From positions 1 through 64,000 of the forward strand of contig JABDHF010000006.1 of assembly GCA_013285595.1 (NCBI GenBank): a stretch of 64,000 nucleotides of DNA, read 5' to 3'. Positions within the stretch are counted from its first letter, which is position 1, and each line of letters begins with the position of its first letter. Made by a program: the position numbers and the translations under genes. The DNA is from Bacteroidota bacterium. Its GTDB lineage: Bacteria; Bacteroidota; Bacteroidia; Chitinophagales; Chitinophagaceae. A model generated the notes under the pieces. It had not been told where the DNA came from and searched no databases. It saw nothing but the letters and a program-made list of their open reading frames with translations. This document shows positions 8,651-16,516 of this stretch, piece after piece.

Positions 8651-9211
8651 CCCGGTAAGTACATCCTGATACTTCTTTTCTTTTTTCAGGCAAACGCATC
8701 GAATGCACAGGTGCAAAAGGTACAGGACACAAAGTATGTGCTCATTAGACTTGTCGAAAAATTTGATGGAAATAAAGAGCCTTATGAGACTGGCGAACCC
8801 AACAAGGATGACATAAACAAATTAAGTGAGCCGCTCAGAGGCCTTGCAGCATACTACACGTTCAACATACAATGCGATTGTGACTATTATGATACCACAG
8901 GTAATGTAACTTGTGGCCTGACTATAGCCCTGGGGCTGGGCAGGCAAGGCTCAGACAAACAAGTTGCGATGCTTAAAAAATGGTTCCCGAATGATGATGA
9001 TGCGAAATGGGCGATCGATAATAATTGTTCTGTAGGCGTACCTGGAAGCTCTGATTTTCTTGAATACCAGTCATTGATCTTTACTGTAAGGCATGACACG
9101 GTAACTGTTACGGAAGATTATATTCACTATAGCCACGGAGATATTGATACGCTTACCCAAACGAATAAAGCCGTGATAAAAGATGACAAGATCACATTTA
9201 TCAAGAAGTAA
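8639..9211 (+). CDS. Hypothetical secreted protein, 190 residues
   Basis: I do not recognise a family. The N terminus has a short hydrophobic core (ILILLFFF, about 9-16) followed by ANASNAQ, consistent with a signal peptide and periplasmic or surface location. A CDCDYYDTTGNVTC stretch near residue 80 and a further cysteine near 125 (NNCSVG) could form disulfides. The C-terminal third is rich in T, D and V with beta-strand character. The start codon lies within a 7-bp-period repeat, so the first five residues (MVNCP) are encoded by repeat DNA; no better start was seen downstream. It lies 20 bp after the OstA-like gene on the same strand and may belong to that transcript. Confidence 0.6.
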   Translation: MVNCPGKYILILLFFFQANASNAQVQKVQDTKYVLIRLVEKFDGNKEPYETGEPNKDDINKLSEPLRGLAAYYTFNIQCDCDYYDTTGNVTCGLTIALGLGRQGSDKQVAMLKKWFPNDDDAKWAIDNNCSVGVPGSSDFLEYQSLIFTVRHDTVTVTEDYIHYSHGDIDTLTQTNKAVIKDDKITFIKK

Positions 9212-9231
9212 AAAGCTAAAGGCTTATTTGC

Positions 9232-11025
9232 TTACGCCATAGCTGACCGCATAGATGGTTCTTTCCTTTCGCCTATCTGCTGGCGCCACATGGCGTAGTA
9301 GAGGCCCTTCTCTTCTATAAGCGTGCTGTGGGTGCCGGTTTCTATTACATTGCCTTTTTCCAGTACGTAAATACGGTCGGCATGCATGATGGTAGAGAGG
9401 CGGTGCGCGATCATTATAGTAATGTGCTGGCGTAATGATGTGATGCTACGGATGGTGGTAGATATTTCCTCTTCAGTAAGCGAGTCGAGCGCGGAAGTGG
9501 CCTCATCAAATATCATGAGGCGTGGCTGACGCAGCAATGCGCGGGCTATAGAAATACGCTGGCGCTCGCCACCGGAGAGCTTTAGGCCACCCTCGCCAAT
9601 TACGGTATCCAGGCCTTTTTCGGCGCGTGAAAGCAGGGTTTGGCACGAGGCTTTGCGCAGCGCCTCACTTATATCTTCGTCGGTAGCAGCAGGGTTTACA
9701 AACAGCAGATTTTCCTTTATAGTGCCGGAGAACAGTTGCGGGTCTTGCGTTACCAGGCCCATCTGGTGGCGGAGCTCTTCGTAGTCAATAGTTGCCTCGT
9801 CGATGCCATTGTAATAAATGTGCCCTTTATTAGGATGGTAGAGGCCTACCAATAGCTTTACTAATGTAGTCTTGCCGCTACCTGATGGGCCTACAAATGC
9901 AATGGTCTCACCAAGCTTCACGTCGAATGAAATACCATCGAGTGCCGGGCGTGTGGCGCTGTTGTGTTTAAAGGTTACGTCATCGAATTTTACATTCTCG
10001 ATGCTATTAATAGCTTCGGGGCGCTCTGGTGTGTACTCTACGGGTTTCTTAAATAGCTCCTGCATATTGTGCAGCGATGCTTCTGCTTCGCGGTAAGAGA
10101 GGATAACGTTGCCGATTTCCTGCATAGGTGCAAAAATGAAGAAGGAGAAGAAGGTAAGGGTAAGATATTGCCCCGGGCTTATGGTGCTACGGAAAACAAA
10201 GTACAACAGGCTCATAACGATTATCTGCTGCAGAAAATTTACGAAAGTGCCCTGTATGAAAGATATGGTGCGGATGCTGCGCACTTTTTTAAGCTCCAGC
10301 TTCAGGATCTTTATAGTTGTAGCATTGAGGCGGCGTATCTCCTGCTGGGTAAGGCCAAGGCTTTTTACCAGCTCTATATTACGAAGTGACTCTGTAGTAG
10401 AACCCGCCAGGGCGTTTGTTTCCTTTACGATGTTTTTCTGAACAGTCTTTATTTTTTTGCTCAGCATGCTGGTAAGAAAGCCAAGTATGGCAGCACCACC
10501 CAGGTATACCAGCGGCAGGAACGGATTTAGCTGCACGGAGAAAATGATCACGAACACGATACCTACAAATGTTGGCAGGAGTATGTTGAAGAACGACATG
10601 ATGAACTTTTCACAGTCAGCACGTACTTTTTGCAATACAGAGAGGGTTTGCCCGCTGCTCTGATCTTCAAAATCCTGGTAGGGGAGCCTTAGGGCATGGC
10701 GAAGGCCATCGGTATACAGGCGGGCGCCATATTTCTGGATCACTACATTTACCACATAGTCCTGGAAATTCTTGGCAATCCTCGATACCATTGCGAAGCC
10801 CATAATAGCACCGATAAGGTATAACGATTGGGAAAGATAGGCCGACAGATCGCGGGGAACAAGGCCTGCCTTGTCTACGGTATGGGGGTGGTTAACAAAG
10901 CGATCGAGCAGCTTACCGGAAACAATAGGGTTAAGTAAAGAAAAGGTTTGGTTTATGGCAGCAAGAATAATGGCTAAAAAGATCATCAGCTTATAACGGC
11001 TGAGATATTGCATTAATAGTTTCAT
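9232..11025 (-). CDS. ABC transporter, fused permease and ATPase (exporter type)
   Basis: A 597-residue half-transporter that would work as a homodimer in the inner membrane. An N-terminal six-helix exporter domain (about 1-310) precedes the ATPase: Walker A GPSGSGKTT near 380, Q-loop TQDPQLFSG near 430, signature LSGGERQRIS near 485, Walker B LMIFDEATSALD, and the H-loop AHRLST near 540. This is the MsbA/lipid-and-drug exporter group; substrate unknown. The ATG at 11025 (MKLLMQYLSRYK) is preferred over a frame opening at 11064, because a TATCTTTG box ends six bases upstream of it. A minus-strand NUDIX gene lies 53 bp upstream. The two genes are probably separately promoted. Confidence 0.9.
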   Translation of the reverse strand: MKLLMQYLSRYKLMIFLAIILAAINQTFSLLNPIVSGKLLDRFVNHPHTVDKAGLVPRDLSAYLSQSLYLIGAIMGFAMVSRIAKNFQDYVVNVVIQKYGARLYTDGLRHALRLPYQDFEDQSSGQTLSVLQKVRADCEKFIMSFFNILLPTFVGIVFVIIFSVQLNPFLPLVYLGGAAILGFLTSMLSKKIKTVQKNIVKETNALAGSTTESLRNIELVKSLGLTQQEIRRLNATTIKILKLELKKVRSIRTISFIQGTFVNFLQQIIVMSLLYFVFRSTISPGQYLTLTFFSFFIFAPMQEIGNVILSYREAEASLHNMQELFKKPVEYTPERPEAINSIENVKFDDVTFKHNSATRPALDGISFDVKLGETIAFVGPSGSGKTTLVKLLVGLYHPNKGHIYYNGIDEATIDYEELRHQMGLVTQDPQLFSGTIKENLLFVNPAATDEDISEALRKASCQTLLSRAEKGLDTVIGEGGLKLSGGERQRISIARALLRQPRLMIFDEATSALDSLTEEEISTTIRSITSLRQHITIMIAHRLSTIMHADRIYVLEKGNVIETGTHSTLIEEKGLYYAMWRQQIGERKEPSMRSAMA

Positions 11026-11031
11026 ATAAAC

Positions 11032-11039
11032 CAAAGATA
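11032..11039 (-). promoter_or_regulatory. Minus-7 box of the ABC transporter gene
   Basis: TATCTTTG on the minus strand matches TAnnTTTG. No clear minus-33 TTTG stands at the expected distance. The start codon follows after six bases, so the transcript would be nearly leaderless. Confidence 0.5.
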
Positions 11040-11078
11040 AGGGCAATAGCGCCTTATGTGGCAATAGCTATATTATTA

Positions 11079-11510
11079 TTAATTATAGCCGCTCTTTTGG
11101 GAATATAGCTGCTGTAGCATGCCGCCTACCGCCTTATCTATTGCCAGTGTAAAGGTGTCGGCGGAAACATCTTCCATATTCATCCAGTAGGTACGTTCAT
11201 TAGACTCGCTATTGATAATTACCGCGGGTATTGCTGCGGCAATGAGGTAGTAAATGCTAATAACCTGCGAATTATCAAATGCCGAAGGCTGAAAGAAATC
11301 GGTAGTGTAGAAGTGCCCCACTACTTCTATATCTATATTCAGCTCTTCTTTCCATTCGCGCTTCAGGCAATCTATGGCGCCTTCTCCCCAGTTCAGTCCG
11401 CCGCCGGGTAGTTTAATGATCTTATTGCCTCGTATTATTTCTTCATTTACCAATAGTTTACCATCAGCTATACAAATGCCGTATACGCGAATATTGAAGC
11501 GGTTCTCCAT
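11079..11510 (-). CDS. NUDIX hydrolase
   Basis: A 143-residue single-domain NUDIX protein that would cleave nucleoside-diphosphate-linked substrates in the cytoplasm. The NUDIX box (about 34-57) reads GGLNWGE, then REWKEELNI, keeping the metal-binding glutamates but with asparagine in place of the usual late glycine. The rest has the expected alpha/beta pattern (YGICIADGKLLVNEE at the N terminus, SIYYLIAA in the middle). The ATG at 11510 (MENRFNIRV) is preferred; the 20 residues added by an earlier start look like translated leader. It sits between an ABC transporter and a His-rich peptide on the same strand, with a hairpin separating it from the latter. Confidence 0.85.
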   Translation of the reverse strand: MENRFNIRVYGICIADGKLLVNEEIIRGNKIIKLPGGGLNWGEGAIDCLKREWKEELNIDIEVVGHFYTTDFFQPSAFDNSQVISIYYLIAAAIPAVIINSESNERTYWMNMEDVSADTFTLAIDKAVGGMLQQLYSQKSGYN

Positions 11511-11550
11511 GATATAAAGATAGCTATTACGAAAAGCAACTAACAGGTAC

Positions 11551-11593
11551 AATAAAGCCGGGACCAGCATTTATTAAAATGTTTATCCCGGCT
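11551..11593 (-). terminator. Terminator of the His-rich peptide gene
   Basis: AGCCGGGA (11556-11563) pairs with TCCCGGCT (11586-11593). Read on the minus strand the stem is followed by TTTATT. It lies 24 bp beyond the stop codon of the His-rich gene and before the NUDIX start. The 22-nt loop is long, so confidence is moderate. Confidence 0.5.
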
Positions 11594-11616
11594 ATTACTA
11601 TTATACACTTTACTAA

Positions 11617-11754
11617 TTACATACGGTGGTGGCCATGATGATGGTGCATACGTTCGTGGTGATGACGATGATGCCATGTGGCTGCACTGGCGCTTTCGAT
11701 TGTTCCGAAGCTAATGAAGGCTAAAAGAACTGCTGCTATTAATTTCCGTTTCAT
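11617..11754 (-). CDS. Small secreted histidine-rich peptide, 45 residues
   Basis: The frame reads ATG AAA CGG AAA to TAA without interruption. Residues 1-25 form a textbook signal peptide: basic MKRK, hydrophobic LIAAVLLAFISFG, and ASA-A cleavage. The mature part is about 20 residues, 11 of them histidine (HHRHHH and HHHHGHH blocks), with W, R, E and M. Such a peptide could bind Ni, Zn, Cu or Co in the periplasm or outside; that is inference from composition. A terminator-like inverted repeat follows the stop codon, which supports it being a real transcription unit. No metal transporter lies beside it. I do not recognise a named family. Confidence 0.7.
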   Translation of the reverse strand: MKRKLIAAVLLAFISFGTIESASAATWHHRHHHERMHHHHGHHRM

Positions 11755-12213
11755 TTTTTTTAGGTTTTAGTTTACTGATGAGATAATAGAAAAAAGCGAG
11801 CCGGGATATGTTAAGAAGCCCACAAATTGATGAATGTAGCATGTAATTGCTTACTTGTCACGCCCATTGTGTATTTGGGCGTTTTGCATGGGTTCAAATA
11901 TATCTTACTCTAAGTCGTTTTTGTGGATGAGAATGGGGAATATAAACCGGAAAATTTGGATGAAATCAATAGGTGAATAAAAATATTTATAATTAAACCT
12001 AACCTATTATTGTCATTTTACGTCTTATTATTAACATGAGGTTAAAGATTTCTTAAATAAATCATAGAAAAATTTGGAGAAGTCGTAATTTTTAACTTTT
12101 TTGCAGTCAAATAATCTCTTAAAACTTCGTCTATAGCAAAAACTTCTACTTAAAACCAACAGAATAAACGAATGGCGTGAACCTTTACGTTACGTTTAAA
12201 CCAGGTAGAAGCT
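11755..12213. other. AT-rich intergenic region between divergent genes
   Basis: It holds the upstream regions of the minus-strand His-rich gene and the plus-strand sigma factor gene. A 6-bp inverted repeat, CGCCCA (11861-11866) with TGGGCG (11876-11881), is followed by TTTT on the plus strand. A TTTG near 12075 and a TAACTTTTTTG run near 12097 could be a degenerate promoter for the sigma gene. No coding frame is convincing. Confidence 0.5.
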
Positions 12214-12792
12214 ATGCAAATACTCCATTATTCAGATGCAGAACTGATCCATGCCTATATCCATGGACAAGAGCAAGCCCTTGAAGTACTGATCAACCGG
12301 TACAAAGACAAGGTATATACGTCGATATATATGCTTGTAAAAGACAAGTATCTTGCGGAAGACATTTTTCAGGATGCCTTCCTGAAAATGATAAAAACTA
12401 TAAAAGACGGTCGGTATGCGGAACAAGGTAAGTTTCTGCCATGGGCAATACGGGTGGCGCATAACCTGTGCATGGACCACTTCCGCCGCTCGCGCCAGCA
12501 AATACCTGTAACGCTACCTGACGGACAGGACATATCCATCTTTTTTGGCGCCAGCGACCTAGTAGCTGATGGCATAGAAAAGCGCGAGGTACACCAAAGT
12601 GTGCGCAAACTGGTGGAAGACCTGCCTGAAGAGCAGAGAGAAGTGGTAGTGCTACGCATATACGCCGACCTGAGCTTTAAAGAAATATCTGATCTTACGG
12701 GTGTAAGCATTAATACGGCACTGGGCAGAATGCGGTATGCGCTCATTAACCTGAGAAAGCTGATCGCGGACAAAGAAATGGTCTTGCGTTAA
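12214..12792 (+). CDS. ECF-type RNA polymerase sigma factor
   Basis: A 192-residue sigma-70 family protein. Region 2 (about 20-95) includes NRYKDKVYTSIYMLV and the core-binding DIFQDAFLKM motif, then the promoter-melting segment IRVAHNLCMDHFRR. Region 4 (about 130-185) has LPEEQREVVVLRIYADLSFKEISDLTG followed by a recognition helix INTALGRMRYAL. The roughly 35-residue linker between regions is of usual length. No anti-sigma gene is adjacent, unlike many ECF factors of Bacteroidota that pair with FecR-like proteins; the gene stands alone, so the signal it responds to cannot be inferred. The 157 bp inverted-repeat element begins 16 bp after the stop codon. Confidence 0.92.
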   Translation: MQILHYSDAELIHAYIHGQEQALEVLINRYKDKVYTSIYMLVKDKYLAEDIFQDAFLKMIKTIKDGRYAEQGKFLPWAIRVAHNLCMDHFRRSRQQIPVTLPDGQDISIFFGASDLVADGIEKREVHQSVRKLVEDLPEEQREVVVLRIYADLSFKEISDLTGVSINTALGRMRYALINLRKLIADKEMVLR

Positions 12793-12807
12793 GAATCTCT
12801 TTTCAAG

Positions 12808-12964
12808 GCAAGGATAACAAAATAATTTCCACCACCTGACTTGTTCTTTTCCATTTTTTCTGCGTTGAAAAATCTTTAAATAGCACTCTATTCGCAGATA
12901 TTTTCGCCTTGAAAAAAAGAAAAATAACTGCGCCATATAGTGGAAATTATTTTGTTAACCTTGC
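12808..12964. repeat. 157 bp inverted-repeat element between sigma factor and rsmE
   Basis: The 25-bp ends (12808-12832 and 12940-12964) are inverted complements with a single mismatch. The interior is also weakly self-complementary (for example GCGTTGAAAAATC against the complement of GATATTTTCGC), so the whole element could fold as one long imperfect hairpin. The right arm runs into the rsmE minus-7 box. The right half aligns with bases about 5774-5825 upstream of mce (shared CTTGAAAAAA(A)GAAAAATA, then AGTTGAATTTATTT / AGTGGAAATTATTT and TAACC). No target-site duplication was evident. Confidence 0.75.
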
Positions 12965-12965
12965 T

Positions 12966-12973
12966 TATATTTG
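12966..12973 (+). promoter_or_regulatory. Minus-7 box of rsmE
   Basis: TATATTTG matches TAnnTTTG and ends four bases before the ATG at 12978, implying a leaderless or almost leaderless transcript. A well-spaced minus-33 is not clear. Confidence 0.55.
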
Positions 12974-12977
12974 CGTT

Positions 12978-13706
12978 ATGCCCCAACCTCCACGTTTTTT
13001 TTATAACGGCCCAATGTCTGCAAATAGCACGGTATCGCTTGATGCAGATACCGCAAAACATATATGGCAAGTGCTACGTATGGAAGCAGATGACAAAGTG
13101 ATACTCACTGATGGTAATGGAGTGGCAGCGCAGGGGAGAATACATACGGCAGAGCGCCATAAATGCAGCGTAACCATAGAAAGTGTAGAGACGCACCCCC
13201 GGAAAGGCAAAGTATTGCACCTGGCGGTAGGCTTTACGAAGAACAACAGCCGAAACGAATGGCTGCTGGAAAAAGCAACGGAACTAGGCGTAGGGTCTAT
13301 TATACCGGTGTCTGTGGCCCATTCGGAAAAAACATATGTTCGTAATGAGCGGTGGCAGAAAATACTGCAATCGGCGATACTGCAATCGAAGCAATACTAC
13401 TTACCTCACTTATCTGAAATAACGCCCCTGGAGCAGGTATTGAAGCAACATGAGGAGATAGGGCAAAAGCTGGTGGCGCATTGTATAGATGAGATACCTA
13501 AGCGGCCATTGTCTGAAATGTTAAAACCTGCAAATGATACCATAATACTCATAGGGCCTGAAGGAGATTTTACCCAGGAAGAAGTAAATTTGTGCCTGGC
13601 GCACGGGTTTACATCTGTATCGCTTGGTGTGCAAAGATTGCGCACGGAAACCGCTGCAATAACAGTGGCAGCTTATTTTAACGTGATGTATAATGGGGAA
13701 GTTTAG
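12978..13706 (+). CDS. rsmE: 16S rRNA m3U1498 methyltransferase RsmE
   Basis: SPOUT-fold methyltransferase of 242 residues that methylates N3 of U1498 of 16S rRNA using S-adenosylmethionine. The N-terminal PUA-like part has HIWQVLRM and DGNG. The family motif GFTKNNSRNEWLLEKATELGV leads the catalytic domain. The C-terminal trefoil-knot signature is intact: IGPEGDFTQEE, then SLGVQRLRTETAA. The start at 12978 (MPQPPRFFY) fits the family; an earlier in-frame start at 12909 would read through the promoter. It overlaps the next gene by 14 bp, indicating co-transcription. Confidence 0.95.
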   Translation: MPQPPRFFYNGPMSANSTVSLDADTAKHIWQVLRMEADDKVILTDGNGVAAQGRIHTAERHKCSVTIESVETHPRKGKVLHLAVGFTKNNSRNEWLLEKATELGVGSIIPVSVAHSEKTYVRNERWQKILQSAILQSKQYYLPHLSEITPLEQVLKQHEEIGQKLVAHCIDEIPKRPLSEMLKPANDTIILIGPEGDFTQEEVNLCLAHGFTSVSLGVQRLRTETAAITVAAYFNVMYNGEV

Positions 13707-14364
13707 GAAATTTTTACTGCCGGTTATTTTTCTTTTTGTGAGTGCTGTGGCAGGTGCGCAAAATATGAAGCTGGGGCTGCTGGTGTATAACGGAGGTGGT
13801 GACTGGTATGCTAACCCGACATCGCTTAAGAACCTTGCAGCGTTCTGTAATGAGCAGCTCCATACCAACTTTGACCTTACTGAAGCTCATGTAGAAGTGG
13901 GTAGCCCCGATATTTTTAATTATCCGTTTATTCACATGACCGGGCACGGGCGCTGGGCGCTGAGCGATGCTGAAGCGCAGAACCTGCGTAAGTACCTGGA
14001 AGGTGGTGGCTTTTTGCATATAGACGATAACTATGGGCTGGACCCCTATGTGCGGCCATCGTTAAAGAAAGTATTTCCTGAGCTGGAGCTGGTAGAGTTG
14101 CCGTTCTCGTATCCTATTTATCATCAGAAATATAATTTTTCAAACGGGCTGCCAAAGGTGCATGAGCACGATGGCAAGCCACCTAAGGGCTATGGGCTGA
14201 TCTACAAAGGCAGGTTGGTATGCTTCTACAGCTACGAGACCGACCTGGGCGATGGCTGGGAAGACTTTGATGTGCACCGTGACCCACCCGAGAAACACCA
14301 GGCTGCACTGCAGATGGGTGCGAACTTAGTGCAGTATGTGTTTATGAACACGGATAACCCGTAA
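13693..14364 (+). CDS. DUF4159 domain protein, exported
   Basis: A 223-residue protein with a signal peptide (about 1-22, ending VAGAQ) and a DUF4159 domain over most of its length. Visible family hallmarks are YNGGGDWYANP near the mature N terminus, FIHMTGHGRWALSDAEAQNLRKYL in the middle, and GGFLHIDDNYG. Members are frequent in Bacteroidota and occur near rsmE; the biochemical role is not established. The fold resembles glutamine amidotransferase-like domains, which is known of the family and not seen directly. The start overlaps the end of rsmE. A short ACCGGAT/ATCCGGT palindrome follows the stop codon, without a U tract. Confidence 0.88.
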   Translation: MGKFRKFLLPVIFLFVSAVAGAQNMKLGLLVYNGGGDWYANPTSLKNLAAFCNEQLHTNFDLTEAHVEVGSPDIFNYPFIHMTGHGRWALSDAEAQNLRKYLEGGGFLHIDDNYGLDPYVRPSLKKVFPELELVELPFSYPIYHQKYNFSNGLPKVHEHDGKPPKGYGLIYKGRLVCFYSYETDLGDGWEDFDVHRDPPEKHQAALQMGANLVQYVFMNTDNP

Positions 14365-14421
14365 CCGGATAGATCCGGTAAAGCCAAACGTAAATAAGGC
14401 GTATATTTCCGGAAGTGATCT

Positions 14422-15501
14422 ATGGCTAATGTCCTGAAAGCTTTTAAGGAAAATCTTTTTTCGGAAATAACGGAAATACCGCCGCTATTTCAGCCGCATC
14501 ATTTGCCGTCGTTAGACGGGCTTCGTGGTATATCTATCATTTTAGTGATTCTTTACCATACACTGATCATGGGCCAATACACCGGCTTTAATGGTATGTT
14601 TGGTGTCAATGTTTTTTTTGTCATCAGCGGTTTTATCATTACTACGCTGCTGCTGAAAGAAAAGGTAAATAAAGGGAAAATATCACTTGCCAAATTCTAT
14701 ACCCGCCGTTTCCTGAAAATTATACCGGTCGCTTATTTTTATCTATTGGTAATAACCATCCTTAATAGTTATTATAAATTGCTGACGATATCGGATATAT
14801 TATCGGCAGTGTTTTTTATAAAGAACACAGATATAATACCCACTACCTGGGATGTAGCAACGGGACACTTCTGGTCGTTATCTGTAGAGGAGCAATTTTA
14901 TATCGTCTTTCCGTTTATCCTGAAGAAGAGTACTAACAGTTACTGGATAATTGCAGTGATCCTTATCATTGCCATTCCCATCTTATTAAATGTGGATAGC
15001 AAAGCGAATGACAGTAAAGGGCTGCATTTCATTTCTGATCTGTTGAGGTATATTACGCCTATACTTACCGGGGCTTTGTGCTCGGTGCTTGTGTTTAAAA
15101 AGATAATAACAGGGAGGATATATCCTAACGGGTTAATTGTAAACCTGATGCTGCTGTTTCTTGCATACGAGGTGTATTGCGGAGCTGGTTTTATGCACGG
15201 GCTTTACTACAAAAACCTCATCAGTTCTGCGCTGGTAGCTTTGCTGATCGTAAATAACATCGGCTATTCTAAGGACCTTTTTTTCAGAATGCTTAACTCG
15301 AAAGTGCTTGCAGGTATTGGGATGGCATCTTATTCTATTTATGTATGGCAACAACTGTTCCTGATGTGGCATCCGTGGCAGGGCGCGTTTGCTTATGCTA
15401 GTTCTGCGTGGTTCAATTTGTTGTTGCTGTGCCTGGTTTCTTTCTGTTCTTATTATTTTATTGAGCGAAAACTGCTTGTACTAAAAAGCAGGTTTAGGTA
15501 G
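14422..15501 (+). CDS. Acyltransferase family 3 membrane protein
   Basis: A 359-residue integral membrane O-acyltransferase of the OafA/NodX group, which transfers acyl groups to sugars of surface glycans or LPS. The family start LDGLRGISIILVILYHTL (about 32-49) carries the R-G pair and the catalytic-type histidine. FGVNVFFVISGFI follows, then TRRFLKIIPVAYF, then about eight further hydrophobic helices. No C-terminal SGNH extension is present. A TATATTTC box lies 13 bp upstream of the ATG. It ends directly against the converging GT2 gene, and both may act on surface polysaccharide. Confidence 0.88.
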   Translation: MANVLKAFKENLFSEITEIPPLFQPHHLPSLDGLRGISIILVILYHTLIMGQYTGFNGMFGVNVFFVISGFIITTLLLKEKVNKGKISLAKFYTRRFLKIIPVAYFYLLVITILNSYYKLLTISDILSAVFFIKNTDIIPTTWDVATGHFWSLSVEEQFYIVFPFILKKSTNSYWIIAVILIIAIPILLNVDSKANDSKGLHFISDLLRYITPILTGALCSVLVFKKIITGRIYPNGLIVNLMLLFLAYEVYCGAGFMHGLYYKNLISSALVALLIVNNIGYSKDLFFRMLNSKVLAGIGMASYSIYVWQQLFLMWHPWQGAFAYASSAWFNLLLLCLVSFCSYYFIERKLLVLKSRFR

Positions 15502-16422
15502 TTAGTACTTTAGGCGGGCTTCTACTTTACGCAGGTATTCCAGTGTGCTTTTACTTACTGTATTTCGTTTTTCGGTAAAGGGTATTTTTAATACCTGCAG
15601 CAGGGCTGTGAAGAAAGCACCTATATGCCCCTTAGCCATGCGCAGGTATTGAATGGCCCAGCTTAGGGCCGTAGTTACAAAGTATTGGAAAGGCAGATAA
15701 CGCCATGCTACTTTGCTTTTATTTACCCACTGCATTTGCAGTTTCTTATAGTTTGCCTGCCTGCCTAGTGGCGACTCTTTGTGGGCGATGGTAATGCCAT
15801 TATCATAACCAATGGTATAGCCTGCATTGAGTATACGGTAGCCCAGATCATACTCTTCCATACCATAATGAAAATCGCTGGGGTAGAGGCCCGTTTTAGC
15901 CAGCATCTCGCGCTTCATAAGATGTGCGCAGCCTATGAAGTAGGAGGTTAAGAAACGAGGGTTGTCCTTATATTGGTCGTATTTTTTGTGCGGGAAAGCG
16001 GTTACCTGCACTTCGTTGTTGTCGTAGTATATTACTCTCGTGGTAATTACCCCCGTGTTCGCTTCTTTGAAAAATGGCTCATCAAAAATGCCTGATAGTT
16101 TTTGTAGATCGGTGGGTTTTGTAAAAACGGTATCATCGTCAAGCACTAGCATCAGCGGGGCTTTGGCTATGCCCATTAACGTATTTCGCCCACCTGCTAC
16201 GCCGGAATTGGTGTCGGATAAAATAAGTTTTGCCTTTAGTTCAGGATGTGTATCAATATACGTGGTTACCTCCCCATAAGAAACAGTAGATGCATTATCG
16301 AGGATCAGCACTTCCTCTAATATGCTCTCTTTGTTAGTTTGTGTGTCGATGCTTTTTAGCAGGTCGAGCAGGTCGGCAGGGCGATTGTAGGTGATAATGA
16401 GTATAGAGATCTTGTCGGCCAT
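15502..16422 (-). CDS. Glycosyltransferase family 2
   Basis: A 306-residue GT-A-fold glycosyltransferase. The N-terminal sugar-nucleotide motif is ISILIITYNRP (about 5-15), followed by VLILDNAST and the metal-binding LVLDDDTVF (about 93-100), with GGRNTLMG between. The acceptor side includes HYGMEEYDLGYR with an ED-type pair. It has no obvious membrane helices apart from a hydrophobic stretch near the C terminus (FFTALLQVLKI), so it is probably cytoplasmic or peripheral. I chose the ATG at 16422; a longer start at 16485 adds 21 residues that overlap the upstream region of the divergent oxidoreductase. Substrate unknown; rhamnosyltransferase-like enzymes are in this group. Confidence 0.87.
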   Translation of the reverse strand: MADKISILIITYNRPADLLDLLKSIDTQTNKESILEEVLILDNASTVSYGEVTTYIDTHPELKAKLILSDTNSGVAGGRNTLMGIAKAPLMLVLDDDTVFTKPTDLQKLSGIFDEPFFKEANTGVITTRVIYYDNNEVQVTAFPHKKYDQYKDNPRFLTSYFIGCAHLMKREMLAKTGLYPSDFHYGMEEYDLGYRILNAGYTIGYDNGITIAHKESPLGRQANYKKLQMQWVNKSKVAWRYLPFQYFVTTALSWAIQYLRMAKGHIGAFFTALLQVLKIPFTEKRNTVSKSTLEYLRKVEARLKY

Positions 16423-16516
16423 TGCAGGAGGTAAATTTACGCGAAAAGGCCAAACCCCTAAATGTGCTTCTCTTATATTTTTCATAAATGGCTATATTTA
16501 TGGCTTATCGTGGTTT

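Noticed and set aside
12808-12964. Inverted-repeat element as an insertion sequence
   Set aside because: It has no transposase frame and no evident target duplication, so it is listed only as a repeat.
14364-14379. ACCGGAT/ATCCGGT palindrome as a terminator
   Set aside because: The loop is only two bases and no U-run follows.
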